A stretch of 64,000 nt of DNA. Origin: Cognatundibacterium rugosum (GTDB lineage Bacteria > Pseudomonadota > Gammaproteobacteria > Burkholderiales > Burkholderiaceae_D). The position numbers were made by a program, and so were the translations under genes. This document shows positions 27,264 to 36,515 of this stretch, piece by piece. The first letter of the stretch is position 1; the number at the start of each line of letters is the position of its first letter. The stretch is taken from the NCBI RefSeq assembly GCF_014284365.1, contig NZ_JACOGG010000007.1, positions 145,586 through 209,585 of the forward strand, written 5' to 3'. Below the pieces are notes generated by a model. It ran no database searches and was not told the origin of the DNA. It saw only the letters and a list, made by a program, of their open reading frames with translations.

Positions 27264-28328
27264 TCAGGCAGAGTTTTTTGTAGCCAGCTGCGCCAGATAG
27301 TCAGCACGGAAACGACGCAGTATAAAGTCCTTGAAGTTTACTTCCTTGAGTTGTGCCCAGGCTTGAAGGCGTTTGATGCGCGAGGCCTCTCTCGCTTCGG
27401 CGATCTGCGCCGGATCCAGCGCACAACTGGCCTCGGTCATTCTCTCATAGCCGTATTGCTGCATCCATTCAGCGCAGATACTCTCAATCGCCTCGATTTC
27501 AGCAAGGGATAGTTGCTGCTTAAATTTATCTTTGTTGGCCATGAGCGGCGGAAAGCAATTACTTTCCCACAGCGCTGATAATTGCGAAATCTGTTGCGCT
27601 TCGGCTGAATGCGTGACATCCAGCATTGCAGGCAAAAACGAAATACCAAAGAAGCTACAGATGCGCCGCAATACCGCCTCCTGATTTGCCAGAAAATCTT
27701 CGTAGCGTATGCTCAACACCCGATCCGGCCAGCGCTGCTGCACTTGCTGCGCCATTTCATGCGCTTCACGCCAGGCTAATGCATTCAGACGCGCATCGTA
27801 GTCGTGAATAATGGCACGGTTCATCGAAGCGACCTGCGCACGCGGATCACGGATCACATTCAGAAACAGCATATCGGGAAACAAGTCCATCAGCTCGTCC
27901 GCATAGCGCACACTGTCCAACGATTTGTCCATGACGATACTGGCCTGATGCCGTTCGCCCGTGCGCAGCAACAATTCCCATAAGATGCGGTGCACACTAC
28001 GTTTCTGATCGCGCAAGGCCTCGAAAATCTCGACCGGATCAAACACCAGCTCCTTCCATTTGACCATACTGGCGGCCTGCAGGCCAATCACATCGACCAC
28101 CAACCGGAAATAGTTTTCATCCTGCGACAAATCGCCATAACCCGGCAGCAGCGGCATGAAATCGATAATGTGTAGTGGATATGGAGAATAGAATGCAGGA
28201 TTCTGATTCAGACGCAGACGCAGTGCATGACTGCCGCAGCGACGCAGCGGTATCATCAGTACCGGGCGTGGCCGGCCTGATGGCTGTGTGGTGTTTGTAT
28301 GCTCCGGCCTAAGTTCTGGTGCTTGCAT
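27264..28328 (-). CDS. PAPS-dependent sulfotransferase family protein
   Basis: 354 residues from ATG 28326-28328, which has GAGG six bases upstream; a GTG at 28371-28373 would add 15 residues. The 5'-phosphosulfate-binding loop is visible as PLRRCGSHALR (about 27-37). The 3'-phosphate-binding segment is VIRDPRAQVASM (R160, S168). These are the PAPS sites of the Sulfotransfer family. No membrane helix is seen, so it acts in the cytoplasm. The acceptor is unknown. It is the last gene of a minus-strand unit with a DHH phosphoesterase and CysC, which make and presumably clear its cofactor. Confidence 0.82.
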   Translation of the reverse strand: MQAPELRPEHTNTTQPSGRPRPVLMIPLRRCGSHALRLRLNQNPAFYSPYPLHIIDFMPLLPGYGDLSQDENYFRLVVDVIGLQAASMVKWKELVFDPVEIFEALRDQKRSVHRILWELLLRTGERHQASIVMDKSLDSVRYADELMDLFPDMLFLNVIRDPRAQVASMNRAIIHDYDARLNALAWREAHEMAQQVQQRWPDRVLSIRYEDFLANQEAVLRRICSFFGISFLPAMLDVTHSAEAQQISQLSALWESNCFPPLMANKDKFKQQLSLAEIEAIESICAEWMQQYGYERMTEASCALDPAQIAEAREASRIKRLQAWAQLKEVNFKDFILRRFRADYLAQLATKNSA

Positions 28329-28405
28329 GGTCTGCCTCGTCTTCGTTCCGTTTCCATCACGACCGGCAGACACCCCTCCGAAGTGCGGAGCACATGAAAT
28401 GCACT

Positions 28406-29410
28406 TCAGAACTGTTGACCTGCTTGGGCCGACTCAAAAAAATCAAAAAACCGCTGATAAAACACGTCCTGCTGATCTGCCTCCAACACATTGATCCCGG
28501 CTGCAACCCTGCGTCCGCCACCACTGGCAAACTGACTACACAGGCGGTCAGCTGGCAGCGCTTCCGGATGCGCCGATCGCACACTGACCACGAAACCACC
28601 CTGCTGCCGGGGTGTCAACACTGCAAACGAATACTCTCTGCGCTCCTCCAGCAAGCGGTTCGCCAGCAAGCCGGACAAGCGTCTGGCCCAAGGTACATTT
28701 GGCAGCAAATAAATTTCACTTAAACCACGACTGGCGACCGGTTGCAACTCACTCAAAAAAATCGTCTCTTCAGCAAACGCATATTGCAAAGCCAGAAAAT
28801 GGCTGGAGTTCTGAATAAAATCAAAGGGATTGACATATTTATGCACTTCGCGATACAGCATTTGCGGGTGCACATGCAGATCCTCTGTAGTATCGCCGTA
28901 AGCGTTGTAATTCAGCAGTCGCCCTAACTCCATCAATGCCGCACGGTCTTCGCGACTCAGGCCATGCTGCATCGCAAGACCATTCGCCGTGTCGAGCAAG
29001 TTGTCACCAAATGCTGCAACAATGGCCCACATCACGTAACGGCCGTCCAGATATTCATTGACCAGTAAGCTGGTACAGACATCACGCGCATCATTCCAAT
29101 ACAGTTGCAAATTCGGATGCGCGAAGCGCTGGTTAGCCGCATGATGGTCGAAATACTCAACTTCTGCGCCAGCCATCAAATGCTTCCTGAGCGACTCCAC
29201 ATTCGTGTCTAAAGAAATATCGAGTACGGTAATCCTGTCACCGGCCTTGGCATCGATACGGTTCAGCAAAGCCACATCGCGCTTTACCCCGGTAATCTCG
29301 GTCGCCTCACGCGGAAAGGCCAGCCTGAGCTGATGCAAGGCACAAATCCCATCGGCGTCACCATTAAACACATCAAAACATGTCACATTGTGCGGGATTA
29401 CTGTACTCAT
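28406..29410 (-). CDS. DHH-family phosphoesterase, candidate pAp/oligonucleotide phosphatase
   Basis: 334 residues with a DHH domain. Motif I is FNGDADGICA (about 15-24), motif II is the Asp in VLDIS, and the eponymous motif is YFDHHAAN (DHH at 88-90). The C-terminal DHHA1-like region ends in GGGRRVAAG (297-305), where family members normally have a GGGH core; here His is replaced by Arg. DHH/NrnA proteins degrade short oligonucleotides and pAp, the by-product of sulfotransferases. It lies between cysC (4 bp gap) and the sulfotransferase gene, so pAp removal is an attractive role, not proven. Confidence 0.8.
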   Translation of the reverse strand: MSTVIPHNVTCFDVFNGDADGICALHQLRLAFPREATEITGVKRDVALLNRIDAKAGDRITVLDISLDTNVESLRKHLMAGAEVEYFDHHAANQRFAHPNLQLYWNDARDVCTSLLVNEYLDGRYVMWAIVAAFGDNLLDTANGLAMQHGLSREDRAALMELGRLLNYNAYGDTTEDLHVHPQMLYREVHKYVNPFDFIQNSSHFLALQYAFAEETIFLSELQPVASRGLSEIYLLPNVPWARRLSGLLANRLLEERREYSFAVLTPRQQGGFVVSVRSAHPEALPADRLCSQFASGGGRRVAAGINVLEADQQDVFYQRFFDFFESAQAGQQF

Positions 29411-29414
29411 CAGT

Positions 29415-30104
29415 TCACCTCATCAAACATCGCTCCGCCAGAAACGCCAGTAGCTGGTCTGCGGCCGTCTGCGTCGTTGTTAACTCGGTATCTATCGTGA
29501 AATCAGGGCTTTGCGGCTCTTCATAAGGAGCACTGATGCCTGTGAACTGCGGAATCTCGCCTCTTCTGGCTTTCGCATACAAGCCCTTGGGATCCCGTTG
29601 CTCACAGGTTTTACCTGATGCCTTGACGTATACCTCAACAAAATTGTCATGACCGATAATGTCGGCTGCCATCGCACGGTCTGCACATAAAGGCGAAATG
29701 AACGCAGTGATCACGATCATGCCAGCTTCATTAAACAGATGCGCGACTTCCGCTGCACGGCGTAAATTTTCACGCCGGTCGGCGACAGAAAAGCCTAAAT
29801 CACTATTGAGGTGATGCCGCAGGTTATCTCCATCCAGCACATAACACAGCTGGCCACGGTCCAGCAGTTGTTTTTCCAGTGCGTATGCAAGCGTGGATTT
29901 GCCAGCGGCGCTGAGTCCAGTCATCCACAAACAGAGCGGTCGCTGCCCCAGCACCCTCTCCCTTACTGTAGCTGAGACATGACCGGAATGCCAGACTACA
30001 TGCTGTGCGCGAGGCTGACTGTCAGGCAAAAAACGTCCAAGTGTCTCTTTCCTGTCGATGGCAGGTGGCGGTGCCGCTGCGACGGTTTGCACAAAAATTG
30101 GCAT
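29415..30104 (-). CDS. cysC: Adenylyl-sulfate (APS) kinase
   Basis: 229 residues. After a 45-residue N-terminal extension comes the kinase, with P-loop GLSAAGKST (63-71), the DGDNLRHHL APS-binding segment and the RRAAEVAHLF and FISPL motifs. CysC phosphorylates APS to PAPS, the sulfate donor. No cysD/cysN (ATP sulfurylase) genes are adjacent, so APS comes from elsewhere. It is the first gene of a unit with the DHH phosphoesterase and a sulfotransferase, which points to PAPS made for sulfation and not only for reduction. Confidence 0.93.
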   Translation of the reverse strand: MPIFVQTVAAAPPPAIDRKETLGRFLPDSQPRAQHVVWHSGHVSATVRERVLGQRPLCLWMTGLSAAGKSTLAYALEKQLLDRGQLCYVLDGDNLRHHLNSDLGFSVADRRENLRRAAEVAHLFNEAGMIVITAFISPLCADRAMAADIIGHDNFVEVYVKASGKTCEQRDPKGLYAKARRGEIPQFTGISAPYEEPQSPDFTIDTELTTTQTAADQLLAFLAERCLMR

Positions 30105-30178
30105 ATGCCCTCCTGTTACTCAGAAAGAAAACACCTTAGCTCTTGAGTGCGCTCGCGACTAATGAGGATATCCGCAAC

Positions 30179-31948
30179 TCAGAACTCTTCCCACTCCTGT
30201 TCGGTGGCCGCTTTTGCCTGACGTACAGGCTGGGCCTGCGCCGCACCACCGATACGCTTGATTTGCTTGAGCGATGGAGCTGACTGCGCATGCGGCGCAG
30301 CTTTTTTTACCAGCGGTAAAACTTTGGCGGACTTCGTCGCTGCAGCCGGACTGTTCAGGCTGGGTGAAGCGCTTTGAGTTGAAGACAGAATGAAAGTACT
30401 GACCAGATCACTCAGACTATCCGACTGATTTTGTAAAGATGCAGCCGCAGCCGCCGCTTCTTCAACCAAAGCAGCGTTCTGCTGGGTCACATCATCCATT
30501 TGCACAATGGCCTCGTTGATCTGTTCGATACCGGCAGTCTGTTCCTGAGTGGCCACCATGATTTCATTCATGATCGTGGTCACACTTTGTATGCTGCCGA
30601 CGATCTCCTCCATGGTCGCCCCTGCCTGATCGACCAGTTTGGCACCGATCTCTACCTTGCTAACTGAGTCGTCGATGAGTTTTTTGATCTCGCGCGCAGC
30701 CTCGGCAGAGCGCTGAGCCAGATTGCGCACTTCCGTCGCCACCACAGCAAACCCACGCCCCTGCTCACCTGCCCGCGCAGCCTCAACAGCGGCATTGAGA
30801 GCAAGAATATTGGTCTGGAACGCGATACCGTCAATGACGCCGATAATATCGACAATCTTGCGTGACGAATCATTGATCGAACCCATGGTCTGAACTACTT
30901 CACCAACCACAGTACCACCTTTGACCGCGATATCAGATGCAGACATCGCGAGCTGATTGGCCTGCCTTGCACTGTCGGCATTTTGCTTCACTGTTGAAGT
31001 CAGTTCTTCCATGGAGGACGCGGTTTCTTCCAGCGAGCCCGCCTGCTGTTCTGAACGTGAAGATAAATCCATATTGCCAGATGCGATCTGGCGGGATGCG
31101 GTTGCAATGGTTTCAGTACCGGTTCTGACCATGCCCACAATATCAGCCAGGCCATCGCGCATATCACGCATGGCATGCATCAGACTGTGGCCATCCCCCT
31201 TGTCGACCCGAATCTCCATGCCGAGGTCACCCGAAGCGATTTTGTCTGCGATCTGCACCAGATAACGTGGCTCACCACCGAGTTGCGCCAGCAGGCTGCG
31301 TACGATTAACCATGCAGCAACTGCGCCTACCAGTAAGGCCAGACAACCCAGCGTAATCAAGGTACTGCGGGCCTGTTTATAGTCGGCCTCCGCTTTGACA
31401 ACCGCTACCTGATTCTGCTTTTCCTGCTCGTTCATCAGGTCATTAATCATGTCCCACCATTTGCGCTGCACCGGACGATATTCATAACGCAAAATACGAT
31501 AGGCTTCTTCAGTCTGCTTTTGTAAAGCCAAACCCGCCGCTTTTTCAATAAATGGCAGTGACAATTTGGATTGCTCTGCGATCTTATCCAGATTTGCCAG
31601 GTCTGCAGGTGAGGATTCAGGATCCGTCTTCAGCAACTGAACCAGCTTGGCCTGTGCATCAGCATATTTTTTATTTTGCGCCGCAATGCGGTCTACCTCT
31701 ATCTGTATTTCTTTTTGCTCGGTCAGCAAAATCAGATTGCGTAGCGCCAGTGCGCGCTCGGTAACGGTCAGATACATGGTCTGGGCAGTACGGATTTCTT
31801 CGTCGTTGAATTGCACGATTTGTTCCATACGCTTATGCATTTGCTGCATATTGATGATCGCCATGATCAGGATCGCAAACATAAACACAAGAACCAGGCT
31901 GAAACCACTGATAAGTCTGGTTGAGACTTTGGTATTTTGTATATTCAT
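30179..31948 (-). CDS. Methyl-accepting chemotaxis protein with C-terminal CheR/CheB tether
   Basis: 589 residues from ATG 31946-31948 (GGAG ribosome site); the longer open frame lacks a good start. TM1 (about 13-33), a helical periplasmic four-helix-bundle domain and TM2 (about 190-212) precede a HAMP linker. The signalling domain has the hairpin tip [20 protein letters not shown]. The tail is an Ala/Lys/Pro-rich linker ending in EWEEF, the pentapeptide type that recruits CheR and CheB. Signals through CheA/CheW. Ligand unknown. It stands alone upstream of the cysC unit. Confidence 0.93.
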   Translation of the reverse strand: MNIQNTKVSTRLISGFSLVLVFMFAILIMAIINMQQMHKRMEQIVQFNDEEIRTAQTMYLTVTERALALRNLILLTEQKEIQIEVDRIAAQNKKYADAQAKLVQLLKTDPESSPADLANLDKIAEQSKLSLPFIEKAAGLALQKQTEEAYRILRYEYRPVQRKWWDMINDLMNEQEKQNQVAVVKAEADYKQARSTLITLGCLALLVGAVAAWLIVRSLLAQLGGEPRYLVQIADKIASGDLGMEIRVDKGDGHSLMHAMRDMRDGLADIVGMVRTGTETIATASRQIASGNMDLSSRSEQQAGSLEETASSMEELTSTVKQNADSARQANQLAMSASDIAVKGGTVVGEVVQTMGSINDSSRKIVDIIGVIDGIAFQTNILALNAAVEAARAGEQGRGFAVVATEVRNLAQRSAEAAREIKKLIDDSVSKVEIGAKLVDQAGATMEEIVGSIQSVTTIMNEIMVATQEQTAGIEQINEAIVQMDDVTQQNAALVEEAAAAAASLQNQSDSLSDLVSTFILSSTQSASPSLNSPAAATKSAKVLPLVKKAAPHAQSAPSLKQIKRIGGAAQAQPVRQAKAATEQEWEEF

Positions 31949-32276
31949 TTTTTTCTCCGCACGCGCATCAGTTCCACACCGCCACAAATCAAAATCAACA
32001 CACAAAATACCTGCTATCGCAAATACCCGGCTTTCCCAGACAAACAAAGCGAACCCGCACTGCTGTCATATGAAAAATATCTCCAGGTATTTCTGGCATT
32101 CCATGACCAAAAGACCAAATGCAAAAAAATGTTACATAGATCTTACTTTAGCGCATATATTTCGAAAGTCACTATTTATTATTAACTTATCTATAGACGG
32201 AAAAATCATATGCTACGTCGATATATAGCGATGAAAAACTGAGCCGTTGACATGTCAAAAACCAGAGAAATAACCA
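31949..32276. other. Noncoding region upstream of the chemoreceptor gene
   Basis: AT-rich, about 330 bp between the chemoreceptor start and the terminator of the GNAT gene. It presumably carries the chemoreceptor promoter. I could not identify a convincing sigma-28 or sigma-70 hexamer pair. No gene seen. Confidence 0.4.
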
Positions 32277-32303
32277 TAAAAAAAGCCAGCACTGAGGCTG
32301 GCT
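32277..32303 (-). terminator. Rho-independent terminator of the acyl-CoA gene cluster
   Basis: On the minus strand a 7-bp stem (32284-32290 with 32297-32303, AGCCAGC/GCTGGCT) precedes a run of seven T. It follows the last gene of the cluster, the GNAT gene. Confidence 0.85.
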
Positions 32304-32334
32304 GGCGCTGCAATAGCAGTATGAGCAAGAACAA

Positions 32335-32760
32335 TTACAAAGTATGTTTCATCGCGACATGCTGGATACCGGCTTCTTCAAAACTGTCTCCCTCACGCAC
32401 AAAACCTTCGCGCAGATAAAAACGCTCTGCTGTATGTTGTGCATTCAGACGGACTTCGGCATCACCACGGCGTCTGGCCTGACTCATGAGTTCACGCAAA
32501 ATTTCTGCACCGACACCCAGATTACGTGCTGATGCCAGCACCGCCATGCGACCGATATGACCATCGGGCAGCAAACGTCCGGTACCGATCGCCTGTTGTT
32601 GTTCATTGTAAGCAACCGCGTGCAGGCATTGCGCATCCATCACATCCCATTCCAATTCCGCCGGGATATTTTGCTCGACAACAAATACCTGATAACGAAC
32701 CGCCTGCGCATCTTTCTGCAAGCTACTCCAATCTCCTAATACGACTCTGACTGTACTCAT
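32335..32760 (-). CDS. GNAT family N-acetyltransferase (ElaA/YjcF-like)
   Basis: 141 residues from ATG 32758-32760 (GAGAAG upstream). The frame is open further upstream but without a start signal. The RYQVFVVEQNIPAELEWD opening, the acetyl-CoA region around MAVLASARNLGVGAEIL and the AERFYLREGF C-terminal motif define a single GNAT domain of the ElaA/YjcF type. It transfers an acetyl group from acetyl-CoA to an unknown amine. It lies at the end of the acyl-CoA catabolic run, 143 bp after the alpha/beta hydrolase gene. Confidence 0.85.
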   Translation of the reverse strand: MSTVRVVLGDWSSLQKDAQAVRYQVFVVEQNIPAELEWDVMDAQCLHAVAYNEQQQAIGTGRLLPDGHIGRMAVLASARNLGVGAEILRELMSQARRRGDAEVRLNAQHTAERFYLREGFVREGDSFEEAGIQHVAMKHTL

Positions 32761-32903
32761 GGGTGACTTCTCAGTATGGTAGGGATAGATAAAACCAGTG
32801 CCCTCTGCATGGCAATACGACAGGCAGAGCGGGCCATCCCGGGTGGAAAAAACAAACAATATACGCCCGCAGCGATAGTGCTTGCAAGCCCTGTCAGGCA
32901 AAG

Positions 32904-33809
32904 TCAGGACGTAATCAATTGCCGTAACAGCGCATTCACTCTTTCGGGTTGCTCATGGATCACCCAATGCCCGCCCTCAGGTATGCGCACTATCTGCAAA
33001 TCAGGCACAAAACGCTCTAAGCCAGTCAGCAAACTGGCCGGTAAAGCCTGATCGGCTTCACCCCAGATGATGCGTACCGGTGGCTGTACGCAAAAATCAG
33101 CGGGATTCAGTTCCAGACGCTGCGCACCGGTCGCCTGACTGGTCGGCGGATGCATGGGCGAAGCACGGTAATAATTGACCCCGCCATGCAGGCCGCGCTG
33201 CCAGCAAGCGTGATACTTGCTGCGCGTATCCGCATCGAACCACACTGCGGGCGGCTGCCCCATGCCCTGAAAAAACCCTTCCATTAAAGCGAAATTGTCT
33301 TTTTCCAGCGCCTGCTCAGAGCCTGGCTGTCGTAACCAGTTCATATACGCGCTGGCTGCCTGTTGCACCGGGTCGCTCGCCAGCGCCTGCATAAACAGAT
33401 AGGGATGCGGTGAGTTGATAATGACAAGCTTTTCCACCAGCCTGGGCAAAGCGATCGCCAGATTCCAGCATACCGCGCCACCCCAGTCATGGGCGACGAT
33501 GATCGCTTGCTGATAACCCAGCATCGTGATCAGCCCCTGTAAATCATCAACAATATGTCTGGCTTTGTAAGCAGCGGGATCAATGGGCATATCCGACAAA
33601 TTAAAACCACGCAAATCCGGCGCCACCGCAAAATAATCTGTGCCAAATTCTTCCAGCTGCGCGACCCACTCGTACCAGAATTCGGGAAAGCCATGCACAA
33701 ACAAAATCAGCGGCCGGCCAAGCTCACCGGCACTCGCATAATGCAGGCGCGTGCCATTCGGCAGTTGCGTAAATTGTCCACTTTGTATCTGAACCTTTGC
33801 TGTACTCAT
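32904..33809 (-). CDS. Alpha/beta hydrolase, epoxide-hydrolase/haloalkane-dehalogenase type
   Basis: 301 residues. The oxyanion motif HGFPEFWYEW and the nucleophile elbow AHDWGGAV with an Asp nucleophile are typical of soluble epoxide hydrolases and haloalkane dehalogenases. The catalytic His is in GGHWVIHE near the C-terminus, and IWGEADQAL holds the acid. AGGAG precedes the start. It is part of a seven- to eight-gene minus-strand run for acyl or aromatic-like compound breakdown. The exact substrate is unknown. Confidence 0.85.
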   Translation of the reverse strand: MSTAKVQIQSGQFTQLPNGTRLHYASAGELGRPLILFVHGFPEFWYEWVAQLEEFGTDYFAVAPDLRGFNLSDMPIDPAAYKARHIVDDLQGLITMLGYQQAIIVAHDWGGAVCWNLAIALPRLVEKLVIINSPHPYLFMQALASDPVQQAASAYMNWLRQPGSEQALEKDNFALMEGFFQGMGQPPAVWFDADTRSKYHACWQRGLHGGVNYYRASPMHPPTSQATGAQRLELNPADFCVQPPVRIIWGEADQALPASLLTGLERFVPDLQIVRIPEGGHWVIHEQPERVNALLRQLITS

Positions 33810-33868
33810 GCTAAGCTCCTGTACCTTGAATAAGAGGATATAAGAGGATGAAGCGAGCCGGACGCGGC

Positions 33869-34768
33869 TCAGGATTTCAGTTTTTCGCGCAACATCTCGC
33901 GTATGTGCGGCGTTGCTTTATAGGGATCGCCGGGATTACGCTGCTGCACGACGTCTTCCATTCTGTCCTGCACATTCGCCAGGGCTGCAGGATGCGAATA
34001 GATGTAAAACTGTGCTTCGGCGATCGCCTTAAAGGTATTTTCAGCCACTTCCTGTGCCGTTACCTTGCCAGAGCTGACTGCTTTATCAGACATCACCTGT
34101 GCCACACGCTGACTGACGGTCGGTGCACTGCCAGCCACATCGTCGGGCCGGTTACGATGCGATTGCGCGATACCAGTTGGCACAAAATAAGGACAAAGCA
34201 CCGACGCACCTATCGGTGCATCGACCAGTTGCAAATCCTGATACAGCGACTCAGACAACGACACCACAGCATGCTTGGACACGTTATACACACCCATGGT
34301 CGGCGCGTTGAGCAAGCCCGCCATCGATGCGGTATTGACGATGTGTCCTTCATAATCAGCATCCTGACGTGCACATGCCAGCATCAGCGGCGTGAAAATC
34401 CTCACGCCGTGTATCACGCCCCAGAGATTCACACCTAGCACCCATTCCCAGTCGGCCTGGGTATTTTCCCAGATCAGACCGCCGGAACCGACACCTGCGT
34501 TATTAAATACCAGATGGACGGCGCCAAAGCGCGCCATCGCCGCATCAGCCAGTGCCTGTACCTGATCCGCATGACGTACATCGCAGGTCTGCGCCAGCAC
34601 CTGCACGCCCTGTGCGCTGAGTTCAGCACTCAGCGCATCAAGCACTTCTTTTTGTACATCGGCCAGTACCAGCTTCATGCCCAACCGCGCGCCTATCAGT
34701 GCAAATTCACGTCCAAAGCCACTTGCAGCGCCGGTAATCACCGCTACCCGATTGGTAAAAGTCTTCAT
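33869..34768 (-). CDS. Short-chain dehydrogenase/reductase
   Basis: A 299-residue classical SDR. The cofactor motif is TGAASGFGREFA (about 12-23), with the NNAGVGSG structural motif and the catalytic YNVSKHA (Tyr/Lys). It uses NAD(P)H to oxidise or reduce an alcohol/carbonyl group. A clear AGGAGA ribosome site precedes ATG. It lies between the alpha/beta hydrolase (59 bp) and MDR reductase genes (57 bp) in the catabolic run. Confidence 0.88.
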   Translation of the reverse strand: MKTFTNRVAVITGAASGFGREFALIGARLGMKLVLADVQKEVLDALSAELSAQGVQVLAQTCDVRHADQVQALADAAMARFGAVHLVFNNAGVGSGGLIWENTQADWEWVLGVNLWGVIHGVRIFTPLMLACARQDADYEGHIVNTASMAGLLNAPTMGVYNVSKHAVVSLSESLYQDLQLVDAPIGASVLCPYFVPTGIAQSHRNRPDDVAGSAPTVSQRVAQVMSDKAVSSGKVTAQEVAENTFKAIAEAQFYIYSHPAALANVQDRMEDVVQQRNPGDPYKATPHIREMLREKLKS

Positions 34769-34825
34769 CTTGTCTCCTGTTTATTTTGTCATTGATGATG
34801 AAATGCTCAGGCTGGGCAGCTGGAC

Positions 34826-35821
34826 TTAGATCAGCCTGACCAGTTGTTTGCCAAAATTACGGCCTTTCAACAAACCAATCAGTGCCTCTGGCGCCTGCGC
34901 CAGTCCTTGTGCGACAGACTCACGGAACTTGAGCTGGCCGCTGGCAACCTGTGCGCCCAGTTCCTGCAAGCCCTGTGGCCACAAATCCATATGTTCAGAC
35001 ACAATAAAGCCGCGCATAGTCAGACGCATCGTCAGGAACACGCGTGAATTTTGTATCGGTACAGCTTCGCCGTTATAACCAGCGATCATGCCGCACAGGG
35101 CGATACGGCCGAATGGATTCATGCGCGTCAGCGTCGCATCAAATACGGCGCCGCCTACATTTTCAAACAAGGCATCGACGCCATCCGGTGTGGCAGCTGT
35201 CAATGCCGCTTGCCAATCATCTGCTTTGTAATCAATACAGGCATCAAAGCCCAGTTCATTCACCACATACGCACATTTTTCCTGGCCGCCGGCGATACCC
35301 ACCACACGGCAGCCACGCTGCCGTGCAAGTTGACCGACGACGCTGCCCACCGCACCACTGGCAGCAGAAACGACTACCGTTTCACCTGCTTTGGGCTGCA
35401 TGATCTGGCTCAGGCCATACCAAGCCGTCAGGCCCGGCATGCCCACCGCACCCAGATAGGCAGACAAAGGGATGTGCGTCGTATCGAGCTTACGTAACAG
35501 GCTGCCATCCGATACGGCCATTTCTGTCCAGCCGCTCATACTGATGACCTGATCACCCACTGCAAAACGCGGATTTTTTGTGGCGACGATTTCGCCGACG
35601 GTACCGCCTATCATGGTGGCATTCAAAGGCTGCGGCTCGGCATAGCTTTTACTGTCCTGCATACGGCCACGCATATACGGGTCGAGCGACAGATAGTGAT
35701 TGCGGATCAGGACTTCACCATCCTGAATCTCTGGTACTGGCAGCGTCTCAAGCCGGAAATTATCCGGGCTGATTTCGCCCTGCGGACGGGAAGCTAAAAC
35801 AATGCGTTGGTAGGTGTTCAT
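34826..35821 (-). CDS. NADP-dependent MDR oxidoreductase (CurA/leukotriene B4 dehydrogenase-like)
   Basis: 331 residues from ATG 35819-35821, with AAGGAA upstream; the 25-codon longer frame is not needed. It is a medium-chain dehydrogenase without zinc-ligand cysteines. The nucleotide-binding motif is ASGAVGSVVGQLA, and the N-terminal SLDPYMRGRM motif marks the CurA/PTGR group that reduces carbon-carbon double bonds of enones with NADPH. It could reduce an enoyl intermediate of the surrounding pathway. Confidence 0.87.
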   Translation of the reverse strand: MNTYQRIVLASRPQGEISPDNFRLETLPVPEIQDGEVLIRNHYLSLDPYMRGRMQDSKSYAEPQPLNATMIGGTVGEIVATKNPRFAVGDQVISMSGWTEMAVSDGSLLRKLDTTHIPLSAYLGAVGMPGLTAWYGLSQIMQPKAGETVVVSAASGAVGSVVGQLARQRGCRVVGIAGGQEKCAYVVNELGFDACIDYKADDWQAALTAATPDGVDALFENVGGAVFDATLTRMNPFGRIALCGMIAGYNGEAVPIQNSRVFLTMRLTMRGFIVSEHMDLWPQGLQELGAQVASGQLKFRESVAQGLAQAPEALIGLLKGRNFGKQLVRLI

Positions 35822-35923
35822 GTCGGTATTCCTTTCGTTCAGGATGGAAGCGTGTCGCTTCCGGGTCGATACGTCCGGCCGGATACGGGTCTCCATCCCG
35901 GATTAATACAAATTCGCTGCGGC

Positions 35924-36418
35924 TTAATCGCTGCCACACAGCTTTTTCATGTTTTCTCCGGACTTCAGACGGCGCAGATATTTGAATGTGCCCATCGCCT
36001 TCGCAATCAGGCGCTCACCATGCCAAATTTCAGCTTCACAAAAGCACATGGTGGTGGATTGATGAAAAGCCTTGCCGCGTGCCTCAATACGGCCACCCGC
36101 AACGCCGCCAGGTTGCAGAAAGCTGGTTTTCATCTCTACCGTCACCACTCCCTTCAGATCTTCATGCAGTGAGCGTCCTGCCATCGCCATGACCACATCC
36201 AGCATGGTCATCAGTACGCCACCATGGGTGATCATCCAGCTATTCATATGGCGGGTTTCCAGATCAAGTGCAATGCTGGCCTGCCCGTTCGCCATCTGCA
36301 AAAACTCTACACCCAGATCATGCAGAAAGGGATTGAGTTCAGCAGTCGGTTGTACAAGCTCAGCGCCCGGCTTAGGCGTAGCTGACGCGGCAGCGTCGGA
36401 AATGGATAATTCTTTCAT
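35924..36418 (-). CDS. PaaI/hotdog-fold thioesterase
   Basis: 164 residues. A single hotdog domain carries the HMNSWMITHGGVLMTMLD segment typical of PaaI/YigI-type acyl-CoA thioesterases; the acid residue follows in the helix (MTMLDVVMAMA). It hydrolyses an acyl-CoA. The first 25 residues look disordered. It sits between the MDR reductase and SDR genes, consistent with acyl-CoA housekeeping in this run. Confidence 0.83.
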   Translation of the reverse strand: MKELSISDAAASATPKPGAELVQPTAELNPFLHDLGVEFLQMANGQASIALDLETRHMNSWMITHGGVLMTMLDVVMAMAGRSLHEDLKGVVTVEMKTSFLQPGGVAGGRIEARGKAFHQSTTMCFCEAEIWHGERLIAKAMGTFKYLRRLKSGENMKKLCGSD

Positions 36419-36515
36419 GGATTCATCAATAAACAGACTGGCTGCCGCAGCAGCCTCAGTCTTAAAAAACTCGGAAACAATGTGAAAACAAGTCCATGAC
36501 TATACAGAACCTGTC

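Noticed and set aside
31647..32228. 193-codon plus-strand frame over the chemoreceptor start and its upstream region
   Set aside because: Mostly antisense to a conserved chemoreceptor; no start signal or recognisable motif.
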